Assembly: GCA_949840915.1 (NCBI GenBank)
Contig: CATKXY010000012.1
Coordinates: 34,530 to 98,529, forward strand
Direction of reading: 5' to 3'
DNA length: 64,000 bases
Source of the DNA: an uncultured Lachnospiraceae bacterium
GTDB taxonomy: Bacteria; Bacillota; Clostridia; Lachnospirales; Lachnospiraceae
The translations under genes and the position numbers were made by a program. The stretch's first letter is position 1; the number at the start of each line of letters is the position of its first letter. Below are positions 42,717-51,357 of the stretch, in pieces. The notes under the pieces are model-generated. The model made no database searches. It saw only the letters and a program-made list of their open reading frames with translations, and was not told the DNA's origin.

Positions 42717-44897
42717 ATGGCTATTTCAGTGGAAAACAGTGTGTTTCATTTAGAGACTGCGCACACGCTTTATCAGATGAAGGTAGATTCCTTCGGAATT
42801 TTAAATCATTTATGGTATGGGGCGAGGACAGACTGCTGTATGGATTATCTGCTGGATTATCCCGATGTGGGTTTTGCGGGCAATCCCTATGAGGCAGGCA
42901 ACAGGAGAACTTATTCACTAAATTCACTGCCGCTGGAATATGCGGCGGGCGGCGCGGGGGACTACCGCGTCCCCGCCGTTTCTGTGACCCATGCGGACGG
43001 AAGCGGCGCCCTGGACCTTCGGTTCCGGGAGTATCGGATCAGGCAAGGAAAATACGAAATACCGGGACTTCCCGCGGTGTACGCGGAGGACGACGAGGCG
43101 GAGACTTTGGAGATCATACTGGAGGACGCCCTGTCCTCGGTAGAGATCAGTCTCCTGTACGGGGTGCTCCCCGGGGAGGATGTGATCACCAGAGCCGCGA
43201 TCGTTAAGAATAACGGGAATTCCGGTATCAAAATCAATCGGGTCCACAGCCTGTGCATGGATATCCCTCGCGGAGAGTGGGAATGGATACACTTTCACGG
43301 GAGACATGCCATGGAGCGGCAGATGGAGAGAAGTCCGCTGATCCATGGCATTCAGGAGAACGGAAGTACCAGGGGAACCTCCAGCCATCAGCAGAATCCT
43401 GCCGTGCTTTTGTGCGAGAAAGGCTGCACGGAGACAAACGGCTTTTGTATGGGCGCAGCCCTGATGTACAGCGGAGGATTTCAGACACAGATCGAACGGG
43501 ACCAGGTGGATCAGGTTCGGTGGGTGATGGGAATCAATCCCGACACCTTTGCGTGGAAGCTGGATCCGGGCGAGTGTTTTCATGCGCCGGAGGTGATTTT
43601 GTCCTGTTCCGGGCAGGGTATGGGGGAGCTGACGCATCGTTTTCACCATGTGATCCGTCATCATGTGTGCAGAGGAGAATATAAACTCTCCCAAAGGCCC
43701 GTACTCATCAACAACTGGGAGGCCACTTATTTTGACTTCGACGACGCAAAGATCGAGAGGATCGCAGAGCAGGCCGCAGAGCTTGGCATTGACATGCTGG
43801 TGCTGGACGACGGGTGGTTCGGAAAGCGGGACGATGATATGTCAGGGCTGGGAGACTGGTCCGTGAATGAGACAAAGCTGCGGGGAGGCCTGGGCAGACT
43901 GATCGGGCGGATCAATGAAATGGGTATGAAATTCGGCCTGTGGTTTGAGCCGGAGATGGTCTCCGAGGACAGTGAACTGTACAGGCAGCATCCGGACTGG
44001 GCCATCCGGATTCCGGGGAGAAATCCCGTGAGAGGCAGATATCAGCTTGTTCTGGATATGTCCAGGCCGGAGGTGGTGGAACATCTATATCAGGTGATGA
44101 GCCGGATGCTGAGGGAGAACCATATCGAATATGTGAAATGGGATATGAACAGGAGCATCTGTGACTGGTATACGGCCAAACTCCCGGCGGAGCGCCAGGC
44201 GGAGATGCCGCACAGATATGTTCTGGGACTTTATCAGCTCCTCGACAGACTTACCGGAGAGTTCCCCCATGTGCTGTTCGAGGGCTGCAGCGGCGGCGGC
44301 GGGAGATTTGACGCTGGGATGCTGTATTACTGTCCGCAGATCTGGTGCAGTGACAATACGGACGGCCATGACAGGACCCTGATTCAATACGGTACAAGCT
44401 TTTTCTACCCTGTCTCCACAGTGGGAGCCCATGTGTCGGCGGTTCCGAACCATCAGACCGGGCGCGTCACAGCCCTTGGAACCCGGGGAACGGTGGCTAT
44501 GGCGGGGACTTTCGGGTACGAACTGGATCTGAACATGCTGAGCCGGGAGGAAAAGGAGCAGGTCGCCCTCCAGGTAAAAAATTATAAAGCGCATCAGGAT
44601 CTCATCCACAATGGCCGCTACTATCGACTGAGCAATCCGTTTGAAGAGAATGGGGCGGCATGGGCCTTTGTCTCCGAAGACCGGAATAAAGTGCTGATTC
44701 AGGGCGTGGTATTCAGGGCGGCCGCCAATGTCCTTCGCATGCGGCTCAGACTCGCCGGTCTGAAAGCGGATGCGGTATACCGCTCAGTGCAGGACGGCCG
44801 GACCTATACGGGGCAGGCGCTGATGACAGGCGGAATTCTTCTGCCCGAGATAAAAGGGGACGATGCGGCATTTGAGATCTGTCTGGAAGAGGTTTGA
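42717..44897 (+). CDS. Alpha-galactosidase, glycoside hydrolase family 36
   Basis: A 726-residue GH36 enzyme that releases galactose from raffinose-type sugars. An N-terminal beta domain leads to the catalytic barrel: NNWEATYFDFDD, LDDGWFGKRDDD, the nucleophile Asp476 in YVKWDMNRS, and the acid/base Asp546 in WCSDNTDGHDR after FEGCSGGGGRFD. No signal peptide is present, so it works inside the cell after ABC uptake. The length fits the large tetrameric GH36 subgroup (AgaA/RafA). The start follows a GGAAAG-type site. A weak hairpin (44926-44943) follows the stop. Confidence 0.96.
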   Translation: MAISVENSVFHLETAHTLYQMKVDSFGILNHLWYGARTDCCMDYLLDYPDVGFAGNPYEAGNRRTYSLNSLPLEYAAGGAGDYRVPAVSVTHADGSGALDLRFREYRIRQGKYEIPGLPAVYAEDDEAETLEIILEDALSSVEISLLYGVLPGEDVITRAAIVKNNGNSGIKINRVHSLCMDIPRGEWEWIHFHGRHAMERQMERSPLIHGIQENGSTRGTSSHQQNPAVLLCEKGCTETNGFCMGAALMYSGGFQTQIERDQVDQVRWVMGINPDTFAWKLDPGECFHAPEVILSCSGQGMGELTHRFHHVIRHHVCRGEYKLSQRPVLINNWEATYFDFDDAKIERIAEQAAELGIDMLVLDDGWFGKRDDDMSGLGDWSVNETKLRGGLGRLIGRINEMGMKFGLWFEPEMVSEDSELYRQHPDWAIRIPGRNPVRGRYQLVLDMSRPEVVEHLYQVMSRMLRENHIEYVKWDMNRSICDWYTAKLPAERQAEMPHRYVLGLYQLLDRLTGEFPHVLFEGCSGGGGRFDAGMLYYCPQIWCSDNTDGHDRTLIQYGTSFFYPVSTVGAHVSAVPNHQTGRVTALGTRGTVAMAGTFGYELDLNMLSREEKEQVALQVKNYKAHQDLIHNGRYYRLSNPFEENGAAWAFVSEDRNKVLIQGVVFRAAANVLRMRLRLAGLKADAVYRSVQDGRTYTGQALMTGGILLPEIKGDDAAFEICLEEV

Positions 44898-44959
44898 GAC
44901 TGCTTGATACTTGCGTACACTTTTGCACGGACCCGCTTCCGTGTACTTTCAGAAAACAA

Positions 44960-44988
44960 TTGATATGCCGGCGGGTTTATGGTATTAT
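44960..44988 (+). promoter_or_regulatory. Sigma-A promoter of pyrE
   Basis: TTGATA (44960-44965), 17-base spacer, TATTAT (44983-44988), 63 bases before the pyrE start. No attenuator or PyrR loop is clear. Confidence 0.6.
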
Positions 44989-45051
44989 GAAATGAACATT
45001 GGAAGTTTCCGGTCAGGGAATTTCACGCAAAGGAGGAGGTCGCGAGGCGGT

Positions 45052-45726
45052 ATGGAGAGCTATAAACAGGAATTTATCGAATTTATGGTGGACAGTCAGG
45101 TCTTAAAGTTCGGCGAGTTTATACTTAAAAGCGGACGGAAGTCTCCTTTTTACATGAATGCGGGAGCATATGTGACAGGCGCACAGCTCAAACGTCTGGG
45201 AGAGTATTATGCGAAAGCCATCCATGATACCTACGGAGACGATTTTGACGTTCTGTTCGGACCGGCATACAAGGGGATTCCGCTGAGCGTGACGACTACC
45301 ATCGCCTACAGCGAGCTCTATGGCAGGGAGATCCGTTATTGCTCTAACCGCAAGGAAGTCAAGGATCACGGCGACGTGGGGATCCTTCTGGGCAGTGAGC
45401 TGAAGGACGGCGACCGTGTGGTAATCATCGAGGATGTGACTACTTCCGGCAAGTCCATACAGGAGACTTTTCCGATTCTGAAGGCCCAGGGAAATGTGGA
45501 GATCAAAGGCCTGATGGTGTCTTTGAACCGTATGGAGAAAGGGCTTGGCGGTGAGAAGGGCGCACTCGAGGAGATACGGGAGACTTATGGATTTGATGCA
45601 AATGCCATTGTAACTATGGCAGAGGTGATCGAGCACTTGTATAACAGGCCGTATAAAGGGCAGATTTATATTGATGATGCGATGAAGTCTGCCATAGATG
45701 AATATTATGCGGTATACGGCGCGTAG
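45052..45726 (+). CDS. pyrE: Orotate phosphoribosyltransferase
   Basis: A 224-residue enzyme that joins orotate and PRPP to give OMP. The PRPP loop is VVIIEDVTTSGKSI, and other marks are LKSGRKSPFYMNAGAY, FDVLFGPAYKGIPL and the flexible catalytic loop RYCSNRKEVKDHG. The ATG at 45052 is chosen because it starts the conserved part and AGGAGGAGGT lies 11 bases upstream. It is followed by two small membrane-protein genes and an M29 peptidase on the same strand. Confidence 0.96.
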   Translation: MESYKQEFIEFMVDSQVLKFGEFILKSGRKSPFYMNAGAYVTGAQLKRLGEYYAKAIHDTYGDDFDVLFGPAYKGIPLSVTTTIAYSELYGREIRYCSNRKEVKDHGDVGILLGSELKDGDRVVIIEDVTTSGKSIQETFPILKAQGNVEIKGLMVSLNRMEKGLGGEKGALEEIRETYGFDANAIVTMAEVIEHLYNRPYKGQIYIDDAMKSAIDEYYAVYGA

Positions 45727-45801
45727 GATAGGGCCAGGCGCACGGGCAGAGCTATGACCGGCACAATCCGGCACAAATAGAAAGCAGCGGGAGGATTAAG
45801 T

Positions 45802-45954
45802 ATGGAAGAAAAAGTGTATAAGACCATGGGCGGAACCGGAGCCTGGAATATCGTGCTTGGCATTGTGGTGCTGGCGGTGGGAGTGGCATCAGGTGTGCTG
45901 CTGATCATCGGAGGGGCAAAGCTTCTGGCCGGCAGGAGTAAAGTTTTATTTTGA
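45802..45954 (+). CDS. Small single-helix membrane protein (50 aa)
   Basis: An ATG at 45802 with GGGAGG eight bases upstream opens a 50-residue frame: MEEKVYKTMGGTGAWN, then a long hydrophobic stretch (IVLGIVVLAVGVASGVLLI) and a short basic tail ending KVLF. It is clearly a membrane miniprotein. It lies between pyrE and a second small membrane-protein gene on the same strand, suggesting a conserved cluster. Function unknown. Confidence 0.7.
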   Translation: MEEKVYKTMGGTGAWNIVLGIVVLAVGVASGVLLIIGGAKLLAGRSKVLF

Positions 45955-46027
45955 TGTGGGCTTTTGAGGGGCATTCCGCGATGCAGGACATCGGGAGTGC
46001 CCTTAAATTATGGAGGATTAGAACGGC

Positions 46028-46339
46028 GTGAAACGGAAAAACTATATCTTTACCAACAGAAAACATTCGCTTCGGGCTGTCATGTCCACGGTGCTGGGAC
46101 TGATCAGTAATGTTTCTCTGGGAATCGTGCTGTACATGACTTATCTGAGCGGCGGGAATGCGCCTTTAAGCTATGGGCTGACGGGACTTCTGGCTGCTCT
46201 TTATTCTACTGTGGGACTGATTCTGGGAATGTTGACTTTGCGTGAGAAGGATACATTTAAAATGTTTCCTCTGTTGGGGACATTGTTGAATCTGGCAGCG
46301 CTGGGGATTCTGATATTTCTGGTGCAATTAAGTTTTTAG
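46028..46339 (+). CDS. Three-helix membrane protein (DUF6142-like)
   Basis: A 103-residue protein with three membrane helices after a basic N-terminus (MKRKNYIFTNRKHSLRAVM). It resembles, from memory, the DUF6142 family of Lachnospiraceae. The start is GTG at 46028, with GGAGG about 12 bases upstream. It ends 11 bases before the M29 peptidase gene, so the two are probably co-transcribed. Function unknown. Confidence 0.75.
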   Translation: MKRKNYIFTNRKHSLRAVMSTVLGLISNVSLGIVLYMTYLSGGNAPLSYGLTGLLAALYSTVGLILGMLTLREKDTFKMFPLLGTLLNLAALGILIFLVQLSF

Positions 46340-46350
46340 GAGGCGGACTG

Positions 46351-48522
46351 ATGCAGGAGGAGAGAGAAATTTTGTTTGAGCGCCATGAGCTGGTCATGGA
46401 ACGGATACGGGAGATTGCGCGGGAAGCGGTAGAGGGAGAGGACTGCGGGGAGGCTTTCGGCGCTTATTTTGCCAGGGTGGCGGATTTTCTGGTACGGCTG
46501 GATGAAGAGAGAAGGTTTATTGCCGGGGGCGGGTTAAAGACGGCTCCTATAGAGGAGCTTTGTGCGCGCAATCGGGCATTGTATGAGGATATACTGCCCG
46601 CGGATTATGAGGAGAGCTATGCAAATCCCGACTGTGCGGCGGGAAGGCTCGGCGAGACCTTCGGGGTCATGCTTTCGTTTTTGTATCGCGAGATGCGAAG
46701 CCTGATTCCTTTTGTCTATGAGGGACGGCTGGAGGAGATTGTAATAAGGCTGGAGCTGTTTGTGGAGGTCTACGGTTCTTTTGTCTATGCGTGGCAGGAG
46801 GCCAAAGAACATGGCACAGAGCCCGGAACGGACGGGGCGGGGCTTCCGGCGGCGGAGGATGTGAGGCAGATATTATACTGGTTCGTCAGCGATTACACGG
46901 AGACGGCGGTGGAGGAGCATCTGCGGGAATGGCTGACGCCGGAGGGTAATTTTGCCATAGACATCATCAAAAACGCCGATCTCTCGGATGTGAGATATCT
47001 GTTCGGCTACGGGGAATATATCGGTGAAAACGAACTGGAGCTGGCGCGCTTTATGGCTGCTTTGTCCGAGGAGAAGATTCGTGTCATGGCTGATACCTAC
47101 ACGGAGGGATACCGCAAGGGCTTCGAGGTGGCAGGCAAGGATCTGTCCGGGAAGAAAACGGTGGAGATCGAATACCGGCTGGGATTTGAGCGCATGATGC
47201 GGCAGGCGTTGGAGAATTTTGAAAGAATGGGTCTTAAGGCGGTCTGTTACCGTGCTCCGGAGAGTATTTTATACAATCCCTCGATCTTTAAGGCCGGATA
47301 TTACGGCGGGGAGGCCAACAGACAGTATGACTTTGACCACAAGGACGACAAGGCGCTGTTTCTTGACAGGAATTACCGGAATCATAAGCTGGAGGTGACC
47401 CGCACTGCCTTTGAAAAATATAAGGACGCGGCGGCAGTACATGCAGGGCCCGCCGTGCTGGAGACTTTCGGGGAGCGGGATTTTGAACCCAAAAACAGCA
47501 AGTATGCGGCACGCATGAGCCGGGAGCAGGATGAACTCTGGGTGGAGTACCGCGCCCGGGCGGGAGAACTGCGGCGGCAGTATATTCCGGAGGAAGAGCG
47601 CAGCTTCACCATCATTGCGTTTCCCGTGCCCGAGATACAGGAGAGCTTTGACGGAGCGCTCCTGCGAAAGCTTGGCATGGAGAGCGCGGGGGAGTGTTAC
47701 AGAGCTTTCTTTGAGGAGATCATACGGGTCAATACGCTGGACTATCAAATGTACAGAGATATTCAGCAGCGCATCATCGATGTGCTGGATACGGCGGATT
47801 TCTGTGAGATCACGGGAATGCGGGGAAATCGCACAAAACTGCGGGTGAACCTGTGGAAGCTCGCGGATCCTGCGAAGGAGACGATCTTTGAGAACTGTGT
47901 GGCGGATGTGAATATCCCTGTGGGAGAGGTGTTCACTTCCCCGGTGCTTGCGGGAACCGGGGGACTGCTCCATGTGAGCCGTGTGTATCTGAACGGCTTA
48001 GAGTACAGGGATCTGGAGCTGGAGTTTCAGGACGGCAGGATCGTCCGCTATGGCTGCTCCAATTTTGCTTCGGAGGAGGAGAACCGGGAGTTTGTCCGGG
48101 AGAACGTGCTGTTTCGCCATAAGACGCTGCCGCTGGGAGAGTTTGCCATAGGTACCAACACCACCGCTTATGTGGTGGCGGAGAAATACGGTGTGCAGGA
48201 CAAATTTCCGATTCTGATTGCGGAGAAAACGGGGCCGCATTTTGCGGTGGGGGATACCTGTTATTCCCATGCGGAGGAGATCCGGGTGTTTAATCCCGAC
48301 GGAAAAGAGATCGTGGCCAGAGACAACGAGGTGGCAAGACTGCGGGACGAGGCACCCGACAAGGCGTATTTTAACTGCCACACGGACATCACGATTCCCT
48401 ATGATGAGCTGGGGGAGCTGGCAGCGGTGCGAAAGGACGGCAGCAGGGCAGTCATAATCAGAGAAGGGCGTTTTGTGCTGCCCGGCACAGAGGAATTGAA
48501 CAGAGCCTTTGAGGAGGGGTAG
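46351..48522 (+). CDS. M29 family metallo-aminopeptidase with long N-terminal extension
   Basis: A 723-residue protein. The C-terminal 370 or so residues match the M29 (AmpS/PepS/aminopeptidase T) fold: the metal-binding residues are recognisable as Glu in VPVGEVFTSPV-like NIPVGEVFTSPV, Glu in LGEFAIGTN, His in KTGPHFAVGDTCYSH and the last His-x-Asp in NCHTDITIPYDE. The first 300 residues are acidic and helical and are not part of a usual M29 enzyme of about 410 residues. No signal peptide is present. It likely trims peptides in the cytosol. The start has GGAGG seven bases upstream. Confidence 0.85.
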   Translation: MQEEREILFERHELVMERIREIAREAVEGEDCGEAFGAYFARVADFLVRLDEERRFIAGGGLKTAPIEELCARNRALYEDILPADYEESYANPDCAAGRLGETFGVMLSFLYREMRSLIPFVYEGRLEEIVIRLELFVEVYGSFVYAWQEAKEHGTEPGTDGAGLPAAEDVRQILYWFVSDYTETAVEEHLREWLTPEGNFAIDIIKNADLSDVRYLFGYGEYIGENELELARFMAALSEEKIRVMADTYTEGYRKGFEVAGKDLSGKKTVEIEYRLGFERMMRQALENFERMGLKAVCYRAPESILYNPSIFKAGYYGGEANRQYDFDHKDDKALFLDRNYRNHKLEVTRTAFEKYKDAAAVHAGPAVLETFGERDFEPKNSKYAARMSREQDELWVEYRARAGELRRQYIPEEERSFTIIAFPVPEIQESFDGALLRKLGMESAGECYRAFFEEIIRVNTLDYQMYRDIQQRIIDVLDTADFCEITGMRGNRTKLRVNLWKLADPAKETIFENCVADVNIPVGEVFTSPVLAGTGGLLHVSRVYLNGLEYRDLELEFQDGRIVRYGCSNFASEEENREFVRENVLFRHKTLPLGEFAIGTNTTAYVVAEKYGVQDKFPILIAEKTGPHFAVGDTCYSHAEEIRVFNPDGKEIVARDNEVARLRDEAPDKAYFNCHTDITIPYDELGELAAVRKDGSRAVIIREGRFVLPGTEELNRAFEEG

Positions 48523-48523
48523 A

Positions 48524-49012
48524 ATGAGACGCAGGGACAGAGAGATCGTGGACTTTGAGGAACTGGTGGAGGTAATGCGCCGCTGCGATGTGTGCAGGCT
48601 TGCCCTGAACGCCCAGGAGGTGCCCTATATTCTGCCGCTGAATTTCGGCATGGAGGCGGAGGACGGGCAGGTTGTGCTCTATTTTCACGGGGCGGCAGAA
48701 GGGACCAAGCATGAGCTCATCGCCCGGGATAACCGGGCCAGCTTTGAGATGGATTGTGGGCATGGACTGATTTTGGACGATGAGAAGAAAACCTGCTCCA
48801 TGGTTTATGAGAGTGTGGTGGGACGGGGATTGATCGAGACGGTGGGCGATCAGGATAAGATGAGGGCACTGCGGTCCCTCCTGTCACATTACAGACAGGA
48901 GGATTTTCCCGTTCCGCAGGAGACGCTTGCCTCGACCTGTGTCTTCCGTCTCACCGTCAGCCAGATGACCGGCAAAAGACGGGAGAGGCGGCCCGGTGAA
49001 CGGGAGGCGTAA
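48524..49012 (+). CDS. Pyridoxamine 5'-phosphate oxidase-like FMN-binding protein (NimA-like)
   Basis: A 162-residue split-barrel flavoprotein. The N-terminal strand pair (CDVCRLALNAQEVPYILPLNF) and YFHGAAEGTKHELIARDNRASFEM are typical of the NimA/5-nitroimidazole-resistance branch, and YESVVGRGLIETV follows. These bind FMN or a related cofactor; the substrate is usually unknown. It begins two bases after the M29 peptidase stop, with GAGGAGGGG just upstream, so it is translated from the same message. Confidence 0.88.
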   Translation: MRRRDREIVDFEELVEVMRRCDVCRLALNAQEVPYILPLNFGMEAEDGQVVLYFHGAAEGTKHELIARDNRASFEMDCGHGLILDDEKKTCSMVYESVVGRGLIETVGDQDKMRALRSLLSHYRQEDFPVPQETLASTCVFRLTVSQMTGKRRERRPGEREA

Positions 49013-49045
49013 TTTTTAATTTTTTCATAAATTTCCAGATAAATC

Positions 49046-49074
49046 TTGCATACAACATGCATATCGAGTAAACT
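49046..49074 (+). promoter_or_regulatory. Probable sigma-A promoter of the pur operon
   Basis: TTGCAT (49046-49051), 17-base spacer, TAAACT (49069-49074), 67 bases before purE. I see no purine riboswitch or PurR box in the short leader. Confidence 0.5.
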
Positions 49075-49140
49075 AGATATGGTGGTATAGATTCCACTTT
49101 TACTTGATTTGACACAAGAAAAGAAGACGAGGAGGATATC

Positions 49141-49671
49141 ATGGCAGAGACAGCGGTGAAGCCTTTGGTGGGCATTGTGATGGGAAGTGATTCCGACATG
49201 CCGGTCATGGCAAAGGCAGCGGAGATTTTGGAGGAGTTTGGCATCCCGTATGAGATGACAATTATCAGCGCGCACAGGGAACCGGACGTATTTTTCGCCT
49301 ATGCGAATCAGGCGGAGGAGAAGGGCTTTAAGGTGATCATTGCCGGAGCCGGCATGGCGGCTCATCTGCCCGGTATGTGTGCGGCAATTTTTCCCATGCC
49401 TGTCATCGGAATTCCCATGCATACCACATCTCTGGGAGGCCGTGATTCCCTTTATTCCATTGTGCAGATGCCCTCGGGTATTCCCGTGGCCACCGTGGCT
49501 ATCAACGGAGGTGCCAATGCGGGGCTTCTGGCGGCGAAAATTCTGGCTGTTTCGGACGGGGCGCTGTTGCAGAAGCTGAAGGATTACAGTGCGAAGCTGA
49601 AGGCACAGGTGGAGGCAAAGGACGCCAGACTGAAGGAAGTCGGTTACAGGAGGTATAACGATGGATTATAA
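49141..49671 (+). CDS. purE: N5-carboxyaminoimidazole ribonucleotide mutase
   Basis: A 176-residue enzyme that rearranges N5-CAIR to CAIR in purine synthesis. It has GIVMGSDSDMPVM, the active-site ISAHREP (Arg-Glu-Pro instead of the more usual Arg-Thr-Pro), AGAGMAAHLPGMCAA and IPMHTTSLGGRDSL. It starts after GAGGAGG. It overlaps purM by 11 bases. No purK is next to it, although a PurE of this type normally needs one unless it uses CO2 directly. Confidence 0.94.
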   Translation: MAETAVKPLVGIVMGSDSDMPVMAKAAEILEEFGIPYEMTIISAHREPDVFFAYANQAEEKGFKVIIAGAGMAAHLPGMCAAIFPMPVIGIPMHTTSLGGRDSLYSIVQMPSGIPVATVAINGGANAGLLAAKILAVSDGALLQKLKDYSAKLKAQVEAKDARLKEVGYRRYNDGL

Positions 49672-50686
49672 GAAAGCAGGAGTAGATATAGAAGCCGGTT
49701 ATCAGTCGGTGGAACTGATGAAGAAGTATGTGCAGGGGACCATGCGTCCCGAGGTGCTGGGAGGGCTTGGCGGTTTTTCGGGTGCTTTTTCCCTGAAAGC
49801 GATCAAAGATATGGACAATCCCGTGCTGCTCTCGGGAACCGACGGCGTGGGTACCAAGATCAAGCTGGCATTTCTGATGGATAAGCATGACACGGTGGGA
49901 ATCGACTGCGTGGCTATGTGCGTGAACGATGTGGCGTGCGCGGGAGGCGAACCGCTGTTTTTCCTGGATTACATAGCCTGCGGCAAGAACTATCCCGAGA
50001 AGATCGCTGCAATCGTGAAGGGTGTGGCTGAGGGCTGTAAGCAGGCCGGAGCCGCGCTGATCGGCGGCGAGACGGCGGAGCATCCCGGGCTGATGCCCGA
50101 AGAGGAGTATGATCTGGCCGGATTTGCGGTGGGATTTGCAGATGAGAAGGATATCATTGACGGCTCGCAGATCAAAGCGGGAGATACCCTGATCGGTATC
50201 GCCTCCACCGGCTTGCATTCCAACGGATTTTCTCTGGTGCGCAAGGTGTTCGGGATGACGAAGGAGAGCCTTGACACTTATTACGATGAGCTGGGGACGA
50301 CTCTGGGTGAGGCGCTGCTCACGCCCACCAGAATTTATGTGAAGACTATGAAGGCTGTCAGGGAGGCCGGAGTGCGGGTGAAGGGCTGCAGCCATATCAC
50401 CGGGGGCGGATTCCAGGAAAATATTCCCAGAATGCTTCCGGAGGGTGTGCGCGCTGTGGTGAAGAAGGACAGTTATGAGATTCCCGCTATTTTCCGCCTG
50501 CTGCAGGAGAAGGGCGGCATCTCTGATGATATGATGTACAATACATACAATATGGGACTTGGCATGGTGCTGGCTGTGGATCCCGCGGATGCGGATAAGA
50601 CCATGGAGGCAGTCAGAGCAGCGGGAGACACACCTTATATTGTGGGAAGCTGTGAGGCGGGCGAGAAGGGAGTCACCCTATGTTGA
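49661..50686 (+). CDS. purM: Phosphoribosylformylglycinamidine cyclo-ligase (AIR synthetase)
   Basis: A 341-residue ATP-dependent enzyme that closes the imidazole ring to make AIR. All expected blocks are present: YKKAGVDIEAG, LLSGTDGVGTKIKLA, VAMCVNDVACAGGEPLFFLD, IGGETAEHPGLM, IASTGLHSNGFSLVRKV and HITGGGFQENIPRML. It overlaps purE upstream and purN downstream (seven bases), giving tight coupling. It also serves as an internal reference for the degenerate PurM-like domain at 13019-14281. Confidence 0.97.
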   Translation: MDYKKAGVDIEAGYQSVELMKKYVQGTMRPEVLGGLGGFSGAFSLKAIKDMDNPVLLSGTDGVGTKIKLAFLMDKHDTVGIDCVAMCVNDVACAGGEPLFFLDYIACGKNYPEKIAAIVKGVAEGCKQAGAALIGGETAEHPGLMPEEEYDLAGFAVGFADEKDIIDGSQIKAGDTLIGIASTGLHSNGFSLVRKVFGMTKESLDTYYDELGTTLGEALLTPTRIYVKTMKAVREAGVRVKGCSHITGGGFQENIPRMLPEGVRAVVKKDSYEIPAIFRLLQEKGGISDDMMYNTYNMGLGMVLAVDPADADKTMEAVRAAGDTPYIVGSCEAGEKGVTLC

Positions 50687-51306
50687 GAGTCGTAGTGCTG
50701 GTGTCCGGAGGCGGAACCAATCTGCAGGCGGTCATGGATGCGATATCTGCGGGCAGTGTGACGAACACAAAGCTCGTGGGAGTCATCAGCAACAACAAGA
50801 CGGTTAAGAGTCTGGAGAGAGCGCGCAGCGCCGGGATTCCGGCCTTCAGCGTGTCTCCGAAGGATTATGCGGACAGGGCTTTGTTTAACGAGGCGCTTTT
50901 GGCTAAGGTGGATGAAATGCAGCCGGATCTGGTGGTGCTGGCAGGTTTTCTGGTTGCCGTTCCCCCCGCTATGGTGGCACGGTATTCCGGCCGGATCATC
51001 AACATTCATCCCGCGCTGATCCCCTCTTTCTGCGGTGTGGGCTATTATGGCCTGAAGGTGCACGAGAAGGCGCTGGAGCGGGGTGTGAAGGTCACCGGAG
51101 CCACTGTGCATTTTGTGACAGAGGGCATGGACGAAGGCCCCATTATCTCACAGAAGCCGGTCTGCGTGGAGGATGACGACACGCCGGAGGTACTGCAGCG
51201 CAGAGTGATGGAACAGGCGGAGTGGATACTTCTGCCCCAGGCCATAGACGATATCGCCAACGGACGCATCCGGACAGAGAACGGCAGGGTTGTGCGGACA
51301 CAGTGA
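50680..51306 (+). CDS. purN: Phosphoribosylglycinamide formyltransferase
   Basis: A 208-residue 10-formyl-tetrahydrofolate-dependent enzyme acting on GAR. It has VLVSGGGTNLQAVMDAI, the catalytic Asn-x-His in IINIHPALIPSFCGVGYYGL and the Asp of TEGMDEGPI. The start codon overlaps the end of purM. Length is normal. Confidence 0.96.
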   Translation: MLRVVVLVSGGGTNLQAVMDAISAGSVTNTKLVGVISNNKTVKSLERARSAGIPAFSVSPKDYADRALFNEALLAKVDEMQPDLVVLAGFLVAVPPAMVARYSGRIINIHPALIPSFCGVGYYGLKVHEKALERGVKVTGATVHFVTEGMDEGPIISQKPVCVEDDDTPEVLQRRVMEQAEWILLPQAIDDIANGRIRTENGRVVRTQ

Positions 51307-51357
51307 ACAGCTAATCTATTTCAGATAAAAAAGACAAAGACAGAATGAGGTATCGGA

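Noticed and set aside
44926..44943. Hairpin CACGG/CCGTG between the alpha-galactosidase gene and pyrE as a terminator
   Set aside because: Five-pair stem with a weak T tract; possible but not supported enough for a feature.
49013..49140. Purine riboswitch in the purE leader
   Set aside because: The leader after the likely promoter is under 70 bases and lacks the conserved purine aptamer helices and loops.
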